Positions 27,431 to 40,660 of a stretch of DNA of 64,000 nucleotides are shown here, piece after piece. The translations under genes and the position numbers were made by a program. The first letter of the stretch is position 1. The number at the start of each line of letters is the position of its first letter. The notes below the pieces were generated by a model that had not been told where the DNA came from, ran no database searches, and saw only the letters and a program-made list of their open reading frames with translations. The DNA comes from Heliocybe sulcata (Eukaryota > Basidiomycota > Agaricomycetes > Gloeophyllales > Gloeophyllaceae): contig ML213505.1 of NCBI GenBank assembly GCA_004369045.1, positions 1,299,849-1,363,848 of the forward strand. The letters are read 5' to 3'.

Positions 27431-30400
27431 TTAGCCCTGGACTACACTTGACTTCAGAACACCAGCAGCCACAGTCCCTCCTGCTACAGGACGAGTCAAC
27501 TTGTTTGCGCCTAAGAAACACGCGTTAACTGCAGAAACGTAGCATAGCTGTCGGTACTGACCCCGGCGAACGTTGAACGTCGCGCTCGCGAATCCGTCGA
27601 GGTTGGCGGTTTCTGCGAATCGATTAAGCGGCAAGCTTGCTGGTAGCAATGCGAGGCTCTTACGGATATTTTCCATGGCATAGTAGGTGGCGTTGATTTC
27701 ATTGGTATCAATAGTCAACGTGAAGAACCCTCGGTATGAGCCCTCGCTCCACTGAAGGTCAGGGTTGTTGTCTCCGACAAGGACCTGCGATATCTTGTCT
27801 GCAGCTGCTGGACTGATGTTCGCTCCAAAGGTAGACGACGACGATACTGCCGTACCAGCAAACTCGACGCCAATAGCGCCATTGCCAGTGTTGGGGTTGT
27901 AACTATTCCTTGATTAGCAACATACGGTGATGCTGCCACAACGCGGGCTTACGTCGTCGTATCATTCGGGACTGCGAAATGCATCAGCTTTATCGGTCTA
28001 TGATGAAGATAGTACACTCACTGGCGAGATCCGAGACCCAGTTAGCATGACTGTCTCCCGAAAGTATGATTGTGTTTGTGATATGGTTGTCGTACAGGTA
28101 CTCCAAGACGCGCATGCGGTTAGCACGGTAACCGTCCCAGGCATCCTATATGATTGTTGATGTGATTTAGTGGCGGATAGTCACTCCGGCCATTCTTGCT
28201 TACCAAGTCATCTACATAACGTTGGAAGAACATCAGCGCCTATGGCATGTGGGGAAGAGCGTCTTCGACGTACAAGTATTGGATTCGTTCAGTTGACTGA
28301 AGACGATCTGCTGTCTGTCATGCACCATAATATAAAATCTCGAATATTATTTCGCAAGAATGCACGCACCCGACAATCCTCCACGTAGCACCTCTCGCTT
28401 GAGACTCTGAGAGCGAAGTGAGGAACCCTGGATGACAACACTAATAAGATTCGCCGTTAGGTCCAGAGAGCACTGTCTTACAGTTCTCTTGCTCGAAGCC
28501 CATGATGGAACGATTGGGGTACGCAGCAATCTCGTTCACATCTAGAGATAGAGAAAGCGCGTTCAATCAACTAACCGATACCGTTAGCGAGAGAGCACTT
28601 ACATTCTAGGTAATGGCCAACCAGAAATGCAGTTAACAGGATATCCAGGGTATATAGGTATTCTTACCGGTGTTGTAGTAAAGCTGGGCAAGTAAGCGAA
28701 TTTAACAATGTCACATAGAAGATGCCGGGAAATACTCACGTCGGTGATATCACGATCATACTGACCTGACTCAAACGGTCAGGATTCTTTCCCTCAGCAT
28801 AATAAACGTAGGAGCTCACGAGTGTCCAGCATGGTCAAGTCCTTCATAACTAAATATTAGTACAGCCTACACTTCATCCTCCGCAAAGCGCATACCAATA
28901 GTTTTCCCATTTGGAAGTTGCGCCAGATCCTTAGCTTGTCATCGGCAACGACTTGCCTAATCGCTATAGGTTGATGTGAATTAGCATCACCTCGTCCAGC
29001 CTGACTTAGAATGCGCGTTGTACGAACGGATCCATTCATGATAAGCCCGGACAGCTGCCAACTTCCTATCCGTGAAGCATGTACCCGAAGGTGAGAAGCT
29101 GCATCCCGCAGTCGTATCGTTAGAGTCGGCGGTGCCCGCCTTCCAGGATTGGTCTGCGACCTATTGGACCGAAAGTTCATAAGTCTCAGGGAACCCCTCA
29201 CCGAAAGGCATTACCTCATGATCATCCCATACGGTGATCCAAGGGGAGTATTGGTGGGCGTAAACGAGGCTACTATCAGTGCGGTACTGATTCAAGCGCT
29301 GTCGGTAGTCGAAGATTGTAGCCAGTTCACGACCCAGAGTTTCCCTTCCAATGGGTGCACTGCGATTACCTGTGTTAGCTCAATGCTCATACGGCCAACG
29401 CACACCCTAAATACCCGTTGCCCAGTGACTCGTAGATCTGCTCTGAGGTCAGCAACCGCCATATGGCGCAAGATCTGGACACTAACATAGTCACCAAGGT
29501 GGATGAAGATATCCGCGGAGGTGTTGTGAGCGGCGTAGCCGTATGCGTTGAAATAACCTTGCTGAGAGTCAGCATATTTAACCATAGGTTAAGTCTGTAA
29601 TGCTCACCATCCTGCCACCTCGAACAGGAGAAGACAGCCAAGGTCAAAGGCTTGCCACCGTTGACCTGCTCGGCAGGAGCTAGAGAAGTATATGAAGTAT
29701 CGGCGCTTCTCTCAGAGTACATATACTCACTGTTGGGATCCGGCAGTGTCCTGGTCGCACCGACTGGGCTGACCGTAACAGCATTGGTACAGTCGGCGAA
29801 TTGGTACCAGTAGCGGGTATCAGGCTTGAGGCCGATAGCTTCGACCTTGACAGTCCAGTCGACATCATATGTAGTGAAGGCCTCGCCGGAATTTAGCACG
29901 CTGCCAGAGAGCTGAGGGTTGTCGAAGACTTTGTACGATACGCAGATGGGGACGTCCTGATCAGGTAGGGCACCTGTTGAGGTTGCGATAGGTGCTGCGC
30001 GAGTCCACAGGAGGACGGAGGTATCCCAAGGATCGCCCTGTAAACAGCGAGTGTATGGCCACGATACTCAGTTCCTTAAGTACAAGGCACTTACGCTTGC
30101 AACTAGCATAGGCGGTTAGGTTCGATGCCTCGAATTAAGCTGCAAAGCGAACACATACCATTGTGAGTGAAGTTAACTCCGCCACTCCAGATGAAGACGG
30201 TCTGTTAAGGGAGTCATTTAGGGCGAGTTCTTCATGTAGGTGAAACACCAAGTTAGGGTACCGACATTGCTGAAATCGCTGCCATAGAAAGTAGTGTAGT
30301 GCTCATCCGCGAAGCCACTTGCACTCTCCAATTGCCTCTTCGCCCGGACATGACGAGCGTGTATTTCACGCGTATCCTGTCCAAACTGCAGACCTGAATT

Positions 30401-30548
30401 CAATCTATGAAGCATATCGATCTTTGATGAGCAGGCTCACCTGGGGGTGTTCGAAGAACGGAGAGCGGTATACCAAGTTGCGGTCCATCAGCTCAGTGGC
30501 TGCGACTGCGGATGCCACCAGGAGGGCCCCACTAAGAAGTAAACGCAT
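27431..30548 (-). CDS. phoD: Secreted PhoD-type alkaline phosphatase/phosphodiesterase
   Basis: Starts MRLLLSGALLVASAVAA, a classical signal peptide. PhoD motifs follow in order: NVASGDPWDTSVLLWTRAA, GLKPDTRYWYQFADC (Fn3-like N-terminal domain), LAVFSCSRWQDGYFNAY, HLGDYIYESLGNG (metal ligands), YSPWITVWDDHEVAD, AYHEWIPIRQ and ILSGDSHANWVSD (metal-binding GDxH). The C-terminus has GAIGVEFAGTAVSS, usual in the fungal family. It would release phosphate from phosphomonoesters or diesters outside the cell with a Ca/Fe-type centre. The gene is cut into at least 15 exons, including an 8-nt exon (30095-30102) coding the VAS of VASGDP. The frame can be kept through all conserved motifs, so it looks functional. 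No phosphate-response site was identified. Confidence 0.9.
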
Positions 30549-31795
30549 AATGATGGACTAGCAGATGAGTACTTGTTGTCCACTACATCTTGATGATCCT
30601 GCAGGGACGCCTTTTATAACACAACTGTATTCTTGGCATGAAGTACGGCACTCACTTGCACCAGGAGGTCATACGGAGCGCCACGCCTAACAATATCGGG
30701 AAAAGGTATGTTAACTCCATTGAACCTGCATATCGTAGAATGAGACGCCCTATCCACGCAAGCACGTTCGTAGAGCGAGGGAAAGAAGCCACCGGCACCG
30801 AAAGGCACCCTGGTATAGTTCATTCAGAATGTAGCTGATAATAACGGTGTCGGCGGAGACGCACTGGCTACACCCACGAGTAAGGCACAATCGATGGAAG
30901 AGCTCTGAATTGTGTCTTATCGCCTATACTGAACTCTGTACGCACAGACGGCACATAAGACGGCAAACGTTCTGCCAGCAAACGTTGCAAAGGCAGACGA
31001 TTGCCTCAGACTTCTGTCATATACACGGAAAAATGACACCTGTGACATGACCGATGTCAAACATACGCCTGCAGCGCATAGGCTTTGCCACAGAGAACAT
31101 GATGGGTGATCTGGCCACGGAGACAATTGTGCAGCCTCATACTGCCTTGTAGCACACGCCCGGATATACTCTCCATTTCTCTCCATTGTTAGACAGAAGT
31201 GTCGGCGGAGCAGCCAGGAAAGCGCTGGTACTGGCAGCGTCCCATCATCCAGGACGTCGTTGATCCTGTCAAACCTCATGTTACGAAGCATTTTAATGAA
31301 TTGCAGATGAAGACCAACCTACGCGTCCTTCTGACAGTTCTCCGTCCATTGAGCTGTCCGTGCCACGAAATCATACGTTTCTTACACGTCTCACAGCATC
31401 GCATAAGTACCGTATGATCTTTACGACGATCTTAATGTCCGTGCGTATTCCTTCGCCTCGACACCATTCAAGACAATGCTTCGATGATCACATTTTGTTT
31501 CCTCGTTTCCTGTGGTCTGGTTGTGGGTCAAAGGAGAGCGAGAAACTCAGTCTAAAGCAGTTCATATTATGACGAAAACCGAAGTCGGCAACGGAAGGGT
31601 TGCGGTACCGCCGCGCCGGTAATTGTTTGGCTGTGCCACGTGAGCATCGGGCTTCCTCTTGTCCTAACCGAGCGTTCCCTTGGTGTTCTTGCTTTGGAAG
31701 GTCAATAGGGAACACTGGCTGTGGGTTGATTGTATGCACTGGCTGGCTTGTCTCTTTCATAGGCTCCCTCTCCTCTCTCGGTGCTGCTCTCATTA
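30549..31795. other. Divergent intergenic region between phoD-like gene and SOG2
   Basis: About 1.25 kb holding both promoters. Only short overlapping frames are present, none with recognisable protein features. No repeat or RNA gene was recognised. Confidence 0.45.
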
Positions 31796-34700
31796 ATGTC
31801 GAGCATCTATGGGGACCGTTCTCCCGTTCGTCGTACGTCGCTCCATCCAACCAGGAGTGGCAGGTCCTCGCCGTGGCCCTCGACATCTCTCAGTGATGTC
31901 CACATCACGGACGCCCTGCTCAGGTCGCCCGACAAGGGCGTTACGTTGGATCTGTCCCATAAGGGCCTGACTGACATGGGGGAATCTGGTGTGGAACGAC
32001 TGGCGACGATAGGGAGGGAGGATCTCGTGGAGGACGAGAGCAGCGTAGAGAGGTACGTAGCATTGCCCCCACCGCGGCGCGGACGTGAAACTCAGCGCTC
32101 GGGTACCTGCGTGTAGAATCACTCTGGGTCACAATCATTTAACAACGCTTCCTATGGCATTTGCACTATTATCCCGGCTACGATACCTCAATCTCAAGTC
32201 TAATAACTTCATCGTTTTCCCTGATGTCGTACGTCCTCCTCTTCCTCCTGCTTCACCTGCAAAAAGATATAATGCCATGATCAGCTCACTGTAATGCCGT
32301 CCCTGGAAATTTTGGATATTGCCCGAAATAAGATCAAACGATTCCCTTCCCAGCCGGGTTCTCTAGTTAATTTGAAGGTCCGTCTCCCAGAAGCCTGCGC
32401 GGTCCGGTGAATTAGAGTGCCGATCCTGCATCCAACTAGGTCTTCTCCGTATCGAGGAACAAGCTTACTCGGCTGCCAGCCTACTTCGCTCAATTCCAAC
32501 GATTGACGCTATTCCAAGCCGACCACAATCCCCTTGAATGGCCTCCGAAGGAGGTGATGGAGAATGGCGGAGGTGATGAAGGCTCTGAAGTGATGAAGAG
32601 CTGGATTCATGCTATCCAAAAGTGGATTGAAGATAACGCCTCTGTTTATGAAGGGCGCAAGTTCAGCATCGACTCATATATCGATAGTCCAGCCCACGAA
32701 CCAAGGTAAAGTCATCTGACATTTCTACTATAGAGCGCGTAGTGACACTTCCCGCTTCTAGCAACGACGCATCGGAGAGTCGCTTCCGCTTCCCTGTCCC
32801 TGACCAAAGCTTTGACCCAGGCGTCACGCCACATGCTCGCTCCTTCTCCGTGGACTCTGATACGTCCGTCAACTCCGATATCAGTAGAATACAGAACGGC
32901 TTGCGCGCTTCGGACATACCCTCTCCGCTAGGCCCACCTCGCCTCTACGTTGATCCTCTCCGTTCACTTACCAATTCAAGCACCTCTCCATCGCCTGTAC
33001 CTTCGCCCTCACCTTCACGCTCGCCTGACAGGTACCTGCCGACACCAGAGGAGTCAATTGCTTCTGCAGATGAGGAGTTGACGCAAGTACCTCAGCAGCA
33101 CGCCCGTAATGCCTCCTATGCTAGCACGAGTACGCGCAAGCCCGCGCGTCCACTGCTGTTGACGAAGAAGAGCCTGCCTGATTTGCGGACGGCGAAGGTC
33201 CTGTTCCGACCTGAGAAGATGCCCAGTCCCCCGTCGCGAGAGGCGACAATCTTCATTACGCCAGAGCTGCCTAGGCCGTCGCCTATCTCTGCTCGTCAGG
33301 ATTCGAGCTCGTCGGAGGGTCATACTGCCAGAGGGCCGCCGGCGCGACCATTTGCTCCGGGCACGCCTATCACGTCTTCGCCGACAATGCTAGAACGACC
33401 GGTCCCGTCCATGGACATTGAGCGGAATTCGTATTTCCGGCGCTTCTCGACCCTGCCGACCTCGACTATCTCCAAAACTATCCCCGACTCTCTGCTTTCT
33501 CTCATTGATGCTATTCGGGGGATCTTGTTCGCCTTGTCCCAGGTGTATCAGACGTTGCAGCATTATACGGTGTACGCCATTGACGAGCGTTTGTCTTCTG
33601 TTCTCATGAAGGTCCTGGACCCGGCCAGTATGTACATGACGCAGCTCATCAACACGTTGGATCGGTTCGACTCTATGAGCCGGCGGACTTTGCCCCATCC
33701 TTATGTCTGCAGAGCAGTGATTGAAAGCTGCAAGGACAACGTGGCCGTCTTCGGTAAAGCGGTGGGCGTTTTGGCGCTGCAACTAAAGGTTCTGGCAACG
33801 AGGGACGACGTGCGGTATACGCGGCAGATGCTCCTTGTCCTATATGGAGCCACGGCTGAGATATCCAACGCTTGGCAGTCTATCCTGCCGCACATTGACG
33901 TTGTCGAGCCGATGCTGCGGGATCAGCGACCTCCGCGAGCGTCGACGCGGGCTGCTCAGCAGGTGGCGCCGAGTTGGGCTACTATGCCTCCGGTGTCTGA
34001 GATGCCCGAGGAAGGCCTGTCGGCGTCCCCGCGCGCGCCGCCGCTCATGCGCTCGCACTCTGCGCAGCCGCCGAGCAGTCGGGGGCTGGTTAACCGCCGG
34101 CATGCCGGGTCGTTTAGCTCGAAGGATGTGGAAGTCGGGAAGACGTTGCCGTCGTACATCGAGCCACTGCATCGGGCGACGGGGGTGATCAAAGGTGTAT
34201 CCGCCAGTTCGCCGGCTCTGCGGTCGGCGACGGCGTCGCCTGCGTTGGCGTCTCCACCTGCGCCTGCGTACCATCATCAGCCTATCGCGTCGTCGTCAAG
34301 GGTGGACCCGTACAGACGGGACGCGCATTCGAGGCAGACGTCCATGTCCTCCCTAAAGACGTCTTCGAATCAGCCATCTCCAATGAGTTCTAGACCACCG
34401 CTGGTGGAGATCCCGACGAACTCGACGACGCTTGTTGATAAGGAGGCGCTGGATGCTATGAATACTGCGGTCGGCGCTGCGCCGGTTGTGTGGACGATGG
34501 TTGACGAGATTTTGAATGACATTCAAGATGAACGAGAAGAGTTGCGGGAGAGTTTGGCCAAGGCGAAGGCTGTTACGGAGGACCTGAGCCAGAACATCCG
34601 GTTTGTGCTGGAGAAGGACCCTGCTGCTGATAGGAAGACGCTGCGAGAGGACGCACACGTGTTTGTGAAGGTATTTGATACGCTTCTCGGAGCGATGGAC

Positions 34701-35131
34701 GTGTTTGGTCTAACGCGCCTCGTGTACAGTCCGTCGTGCAGTTGTCAAGCGCTATTAAGAGCTATGGCGAGGATCACCAAGTGCCTCACAAGCTCCGCAG
34801 CAATATGGTGAAATTGACGAACGCGACAGAAGAGTTTGTGATGCTGCTGCACGTCTCCTCGTTCTCGCCGTCCGCGACGCCGAGGCCGTACTCTCCCATG
34901 GTGGCGAGCCAGCCGAACGGGATGATGCTCGCGCCGGAGGACGGCAGGCTGGGCGCCAGTTTGTCTAGGAGCCGGAGTGCGCTGCCTCCGAATAGTTCTA
35001 AGCTGGGACACCCGCTTCGGGATGGGCCGCGCAGTGCGCTGCCGCATCAACATGCGTTTAAGCTTCCCCCTCCCTCTCGGCCAGGGGCCGTGAGGGACTA
35101 CGACGACTCTGGTGCTCATGTGGGCTCATGA
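31796..35131 (+). CDS. SOG2: RAM signalling network protein Sog2 (leucine-rich repeat)
   Basis: A short basic N-terminus (MSSIYGDRSPVRR) precedes leucine-rich repeats: GVTLDLSHKGLTDMG, ITLGHNHLTTLPMAFALLS, LRYLNLKSNNFIVFPDV, LEILDIARNKIKRFPSQP and FSVSRNKLTRLP. They are followed by a long Ser/Pro-rich segment and a Sog2-specific helical region (SLLSLIDAIRGILFALSQVY, TLPHPYVCRAVIESCKDNV). Sog2 is a scaffold of the RAM pathway with the Cbk1/Mob2 kinase, controlling polarised growth, cell separation and wall integrity. Four to six introns. The last one, 59 nt starting GTATTTG near 34670, is preferred over a 29-nt reading because it joins HVFVK to SVVQLSSAIKSYG. The first ATG in the frame is at 31796. 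Confidence 0.88.
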
Positions 35132-35739
35132 TAGTAACTTATCCATCATAATACCTAATCCATCCTACTTCCGGCAGTCTATTCTGTGTGTCTAATAGGT
35201 CGGGTCTATAGTGCACGTCCCACATTTTGTACGGTGCACGCGGGTCATTCATTTTGCATATTTACCTAGTCTGCTATCGATCTTCACTCGCAATGTTATG
35301 GTCCCGTCGCCTCTGTTATGGCCTTAGCTGTTCACGTGATCGGCGTCTAACCATTGGTCGATCGAAGAATTCACCGGAATCGAGATCCTGCAGCGTTGCT
35401 TCCCCTGCAAGCTGCGAGCCCATTCAATATTTGGGACGTGTAGTGGGGAGATGTACTGTACATGGCAGACTTAATGGCGGCACGTTTGCGTCGCTACGAA
35501 CTTTTGTGACGCGCAAGACTTCGGCTTTGAAGACAAGGCACCGTCCGTAATTTGCCATAAAGGAGTCGCCTCACGGGAGGTCGCATAATTATACGGTTCC
35601 GATGGCAGGGCATCGGGTCCGACGCTGTCGCACAACGTACGTCCTGTCTGCATTTCTCCCCTCGACCACCACCATACCTCCACCATACCTCCTTGGTCAC
35701 AACTGACCGTTCATTCATTATTACCACATTCATTTAAAT
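35132..35739. other. Intergenic region upstream of GH16 gene
   Basis: About 600 bp. Close to the GH16 start it has repeated ACCATACCTCC motifs (near 35669-35692). No gene is recognised. Confidence 0.4.
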
Positions 35740-37255
35740 ATGCAGACCTTTATCACGGGTCTTCTGGCCGCTCAGGTCACATTCGCTTCTGCGTACCAGC
35801 TCGCTCACGAGTATTCCGGCAAGAGCTTCTTCGACGGCTGGAATTTCTTCGACGGTTATGATTATGACCAGTCTGGTAAGCTTTTGAAACTCTCCGTGCA
35901 TATATGCTCATCAAACCGGGATATAGGCGATGCCATGTACCTCGGCCAGTCGGCCGCTACCTCCGCCAATTTGGCGTATGTAGACAGTTCCAGCGGGCAC
36001 GCGATTGTCAAAGTCGACAATGCTACAGACGTGCCCTGGAACGACAAGCGGAACTCTGTAAGCCAAATTCGCTCTGTATTTCATGATGCGGCATTAACTC
36101 GCTTACCTATAGGTTGAAATATCCACCCAGGATTTCTATGGCGTTGGCTCGGTCTTCGTTGCCGACTTTGCCCACCTTCCCTATGGCTGTTCTGTAAGTC
36201 ATGTCCCCCTCAGCTTGACTTCCAGTCTCACAGGCAATCTCTCCCGATCTAGGTTTGGCCTGCCTTCTGGACCCGCGGCAAGGTCTGGCCCGACCAGGGA
36301 GAAATCGACATCATCGAGACGGTCAATCTGATGGGCTACAACCAAATGGCCCTGCACACCACGTCGGGCTGCTCACACACCACCCCCGCCAACCAAGTCG
36401 GTTCCTCCGGCGAGACGAACTGCAACGCCACCTCTGGCTCTGGGTGTACTGTCGCGGAGAAGAAGGCGAACAGCTTCGGAGCCGACTTTGCCACTGCCGG
36501 TGGAGGCGTGTTTGCGACTCAGTTTGACGAGTCGGGCATCTAGTCAGTGTAATCCTCCCATAGCACCCTCGCGAGCTCGTGCTGATTGGACTGTCTGATA
36601 GCATCTGGTTCTGGAGTGTAAGTTCATCGCAGGTAGTTATGGCTTTCCAGTTCACTCATCGTTCGCTTGTGGCATGAACAGCGCGCGGACGTGCCGTCCA
36701 CGATCAGCGCATCCAACACCACCATCGATCCCTCCACATGGGGCGCGCCCTCTGCAGCGTACCCATCTTCCAGCTGCGCGATCGACACCTACTTCGGCGC
36801 GCAGCAGCTCGTCCTCGACATCAACCTCTGCGGCCAATGGTCAGTCCACCCCACACCCTCTCCCCCACAACTAACAGACCTTCCCCTCAGGGCAAACTCC
36901 ACGTACTCCGAGACCTGCGGGTCCGGCGACTGCGTACGTCCTTCCTCCCATCACCCAGGTTCCACCTGACCCCAGCCAACTCTAGTACCTCAACAGCGTG
37001 ATCAACGCCGGGAGCCCGACCTACGACACCGCCTACTTCGAGATCGCCTACCTCCGCGTCTTCGCCGCTGACAACGCGACCGTCGTCTCGCCCTCAGGCA
37101 CCACCACTGGTTCTGGCACCAAGGCTTCTGGTGGCGCTTCCGCAACCGCCGCCTCGGGCAGCAGCTCTGGCGCCATGGCCCTTCTTGTGAACCCTGCAAC
37201 GCTGCTGTGGGGGTCGGCGGCAGCGCTGCTGTTGACATACTTGGCAGGCAATTAA
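35740..37255 (+). CDS. GH16 endo-1,3(4)-beta-glucanase, GPI-anchored
   Basis: Starts MQTFITGLLAAQVTFASA, a signal peptide. The mature protein begins YQLAHEYSGKSFFDGWNFF, the usual opening of the fungal laminarinase-like GH16 subfamily. The catalytic motif is GEIDIIE (ExDxxE, nucleophile and acid/base present), preceded by SVWPAFWTRGKVWPDQ. Later come LHTTSGCSH and IYIWFWSRADVPSTI. After a Ser/Thr/Gly-rich linker the last 25 residues are hydrophobic (MALLVNPATLLWGSAAALLL), fitting a GPI-attachment signal. It would hydrolyse or remodel mixed or beta-1,3-glucan at the cell surface. Six to seven exons with short introns. The start follows an A/T-rich leader directly. Confidence 0.92.
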
Positions 37256-37615
37256 CGCTTCGGAGGATTGATGAGAGACCATGTTTATTCAAAATTCACT
37301 GGGTTTTATAGGGATTCCGTCGGTCGATACTGTTGTTCTTATTAGTGAAACCCCTTGCCTACAGCGCATCTTCCAATGCATAACAAGGATCATGAGGTGC
37401 TTGGGCTTGACAGAAAGGTGACATCCCTCCCTACTAGACACTTCCACGACATGTGCGAGTTTCCTACTCCATCTTCCAAGGTACCATTATGCACGGGTTC
37501 CTGCTCTTCCTTCCTGTAGGAGGCCAAGGAAATCCATAGCATCCATAAAAACTCGGTGTCAGTCCAAGCCAATCATTACAACAAATGACAACAACTACAG
37601 AGCTCAAAGCAATGC

Positions 37616-39936
37616 TCAGACAGCTATGACAATATCTTCCACGCTCCCCTTCTTCGATGCGCAGCCCTTCTCATCCACCCCCTCCACCTCGCTCTTCTCA
37701 TAGTCGATGTCGATATTCCGGATCGGCCCTTGGAACCAGTGCACTCCCCCATAACGAGGGAAGTAGTAGTAAACAAGGCACAAGAACAGCGTCCCCCCCA
37801 GGACGACGATGCCGTAGTTCATGTCCTGGAAAGGCGGATTCGGGTCGGTGGGGAACATGAATATGACGAAGCAGAACGCCATCCATGAAACCGCTATGGT
37901 GGCCACTGGGCGACCCTAGGTAGACATCAGCAATATCCAGCCAGAAGAATTCAAGGTAATGGTTACAGCGAACACTTACCCAACGACCAAGGGAAAACGG
38001 GCCAGGCTTGAAGTTGTTCTCGAACACGAACCTCGAAGCGATGGGGATAGCGATTGCCAGATACTGTGCCGCAACACCAAAAGTGAACACCGCTCCTATC
38101 GCCGCGGATCCAGCGAACGACAGCAAGCCCAAAGGGAGAGCCGCGAGTGTAGCGCACCAAACGCAGTTGACTGGGGTACACGTATAGCCGTTGACGCGGT
38201 AGAGGAAACGAGAGAACGGGAGGGCACCGTCACGGGAGAATGCGAATATCTGGCGAGAGGCCACTGTAACCTGTTGGTAGTCGTAAGAACAGCGGCAAAC
38301 GCTATTGGTAAGTGTCGCCCACACAGCTGACTGCGGTTATGAACCTGCCAGAACGGTAAGAACGAACAGTCGCAGACGCATACACGGCTTACTGGAAAAT
38401 GATTACAATTGCCCATATCGCCAGGGTTCCTTTCTGCCCGAAGCTGTTGTAAAAGATCTGAATGTGGAATTGTCATTGTAAGTATCCAAGAAAGTGGGAT
38501 TGATGCTTCTATGACCACTGACCGCCGCTAGAGGCTGACCGATGGGACTCGTAAGGATACTTTCCACGTCCGTCCCCATACAGAACGCTAGCGCGATGAG
38601 CACACCTTTCGCGAACAGCGGAATAAATACGAATGCGACTGCATAGTGTAACGGAAAGACGTACCCCACCCAAGAACTCCCGATACCATATTCGCGGAAA
38701 TGATAGCCCACGGTAGGGCCACGCTGGCGTTTGAAGCTTCCTCACTTATATGCACGACGCAATCGAAGCAGCCTGGTCATTTCAGCACCCGGCCCTTGCT
38801 CACAGCGAGCATATGTACTCACTAATTGTCCAGAGAGGCGCCAGGAAACTGAGCGTGAATGCAAATCCCGCGGGCCATGCGGTGACTAACGAATGCCAAT
38901 CAATACAAAGACAACGGAATACAATTCCTAGACGGACGGTTCTGGAAATGGGCAAAGGTAAACTTTGCATTATTCATGAACTGCTTCGGAGTGGCGGAAG
39001 GCAAGGCAATGATTATGCACAAAATCATCCTGCATATACAATCAGAAATAAGGCCATAGTTTTGTCAGAACAGCCTACAGCATATTTGTGACGGCATATG
39101 GTTTTTGAAGCCGAGCAATCACTCGAGTCGCCGAACTGCAGAGGAGCGCTTGGGCGAGCAAGAGCGCGGCAAAGCAACCGCTGCGGGGGTAAGAACAAAC
39201 ACAATCAGTGCGTGGAGTGTGGTGCGTACAAGATATGTCCATTCGTTGGGATGAAAGCAAGGTTTGAGCCCATACTAGCCGCAGCCATTACTTGGATAGC
39301 TGCTCCCCATGTTGTCGAAGCCACGCCAGCAATGCTACTGATAGTGTTTGAATCTAGAGAAATGTTGAACCCGTCGGATAGGAGAAAGGAGTGATGTCCG
39401 TTAACTCACAACCGACTAGACCAAACATTCAGCACCAAGAGGTTAGCCGAGACGCCGAGTCACTCACCGATCCAGCAGAAAAGCTTGCGCCATCGCGGGG
39501 AAGCGTAAGAGAATGTCCAGTAGTATAATCCGCCTGCGGTTGGAGCTGCAGAACCTAGCTCGGCCATCGCCAGGGACATCATAAGAAGGAACACCATGCA
39601 TATAACCCACTGTTTTCGGATTCCTGCATCAGTGCACGTCCTCTCATAGTAGTGGAACGTAGACAACGATACGTACACCCCAAATCATTGCAAAAGAGCC
39701 GCCATTGGGTAAAGTGTAGACCAGAGTAGAGCTATGGCGAAATGTAAGCAATGCACCTATTGACAGGACTGTCCCGCATAGTACGCAATTGAGGACACAA
39801 CTCCAATCCAGCTGAATCCAGCGCCAAAGAGTTCCAGTGGGGTGAAGTCTCTCTTGAACTCTTGCTTGTACCCTAGACTCTGCAAAACGGCGTCCTCGTT
39901 TTCCTCCTCAGCGGTATGCCGCTGACGTGCTGCCAT
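37616..39936 (-). CDS. Amino-acid/choline-type permease A (APC superfamily)
   Basis: Starts MAARQRHTAEEENED, followed by VLQSLGYKQEFKRDFTPLE, the cytosolic entry motif of the fungal ACT family (Uga4, Hnm1 and Bio5 type). Membrane and loop motifs include AMAELGSAAPTAGGLYYWT, AAIQVMAAASMGSNLAF, HISEEASNASVALPWAI, LIALAFCMGTDVESIL, ASRQIFAFSRDGALP and YFPRYGGVHWF. About 12 membrane segments are expected. Substrate could be GABA, choline, polyamine or other amino acids; sequence alone does not decide. The exon at 39410-39415 is only 6 nt, between introns of 52 and 56 nt, and is matched in permease B. The frame also opens upstream to 40068, but the ATG at 39936 aligns better with B. Confidence 0.88.
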
Positions 39937-40660
39937 ACCGTTCTTCCTGAGAGCAACCAGCAAGACAACGCAGGGGCTATAAGATAGCTCGCAGAGCCGC
40001 TCTGGTGGGTTGATCCACTTTTCTGACTGGCAGGAGAAGCATGATGGCAAACTATATTCAACGTCCATGGCGAAGATAAGGCTCTTCTCCCAAAGATAGC
40101 ATTTCCACCAGTCATGAGGGATTTATATGAAAAGCAGAGGCGCCATCCTATCCATTGGCCACAGAGCTCCCGAATAGAAGGCCAACACAATGAGATAGAG
40201 AACAGGTGATGTTCTGGATGATATTGGGTACATCAGCTCCATTGATAGACATCTATCTTAAACCTCACTTACACCCTTGAGAATGTCCTGCAAAGAAGCA
40301 GTCGGACGCAGTCCCTGGCCTTCACTCTAACTCGCCGGTGAGAGCGGAGTAACGCAAGGAAGTCCGTGAACTTCAGCAGCGGTATCGCGAGTTTACTCGT
40401 CATTAAAGAGCATCACCTTCAAGACAGCACAGGCCAGCTCTACGATACCAGAACTAGAGACTGGCAGTCCTTTGGAATGACATGGTGGACTCTAAATTCT
40501 GGATGTGGCACTCGGTTGCGGTTGCAGAGTAAGTAGCCGGAAGCGCGGCCCGGCACTTCCTGACGTCATCCTCGTTTGTACCACATACTGGCGCCACAGG
40601 ACGTTCCATAGCAAATCTTGTATTCTTACCACAGCCCATTTATTTCTGAATCCAATAACC
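39937..40660. other. Divergent intergenic region between permease A and IF1-like gene
   Basis: About 720 bp. A good donor (A|GTAAGT at 40529) and acceptors near 40575 and 40634 suggest a spliced leader or an upstream exon of the IF1-like gene. No other gene is recognised. Confidence 0.35.

Noticed and set aside
34709-34737. 29-nt intron in SOG2
   Set aside because: A 59-nt intron with the same acceptor and a donor at AAG|GTATTTG gives normal length and an intact frame.
39937-40068. Longer N-terminus of permease A beginning MDVEYSLPSCFSC
   Set aside because: Permease B and family members start close to the ED-x-LQSLGYKQEF motif; the extra residues look like leader sequence.
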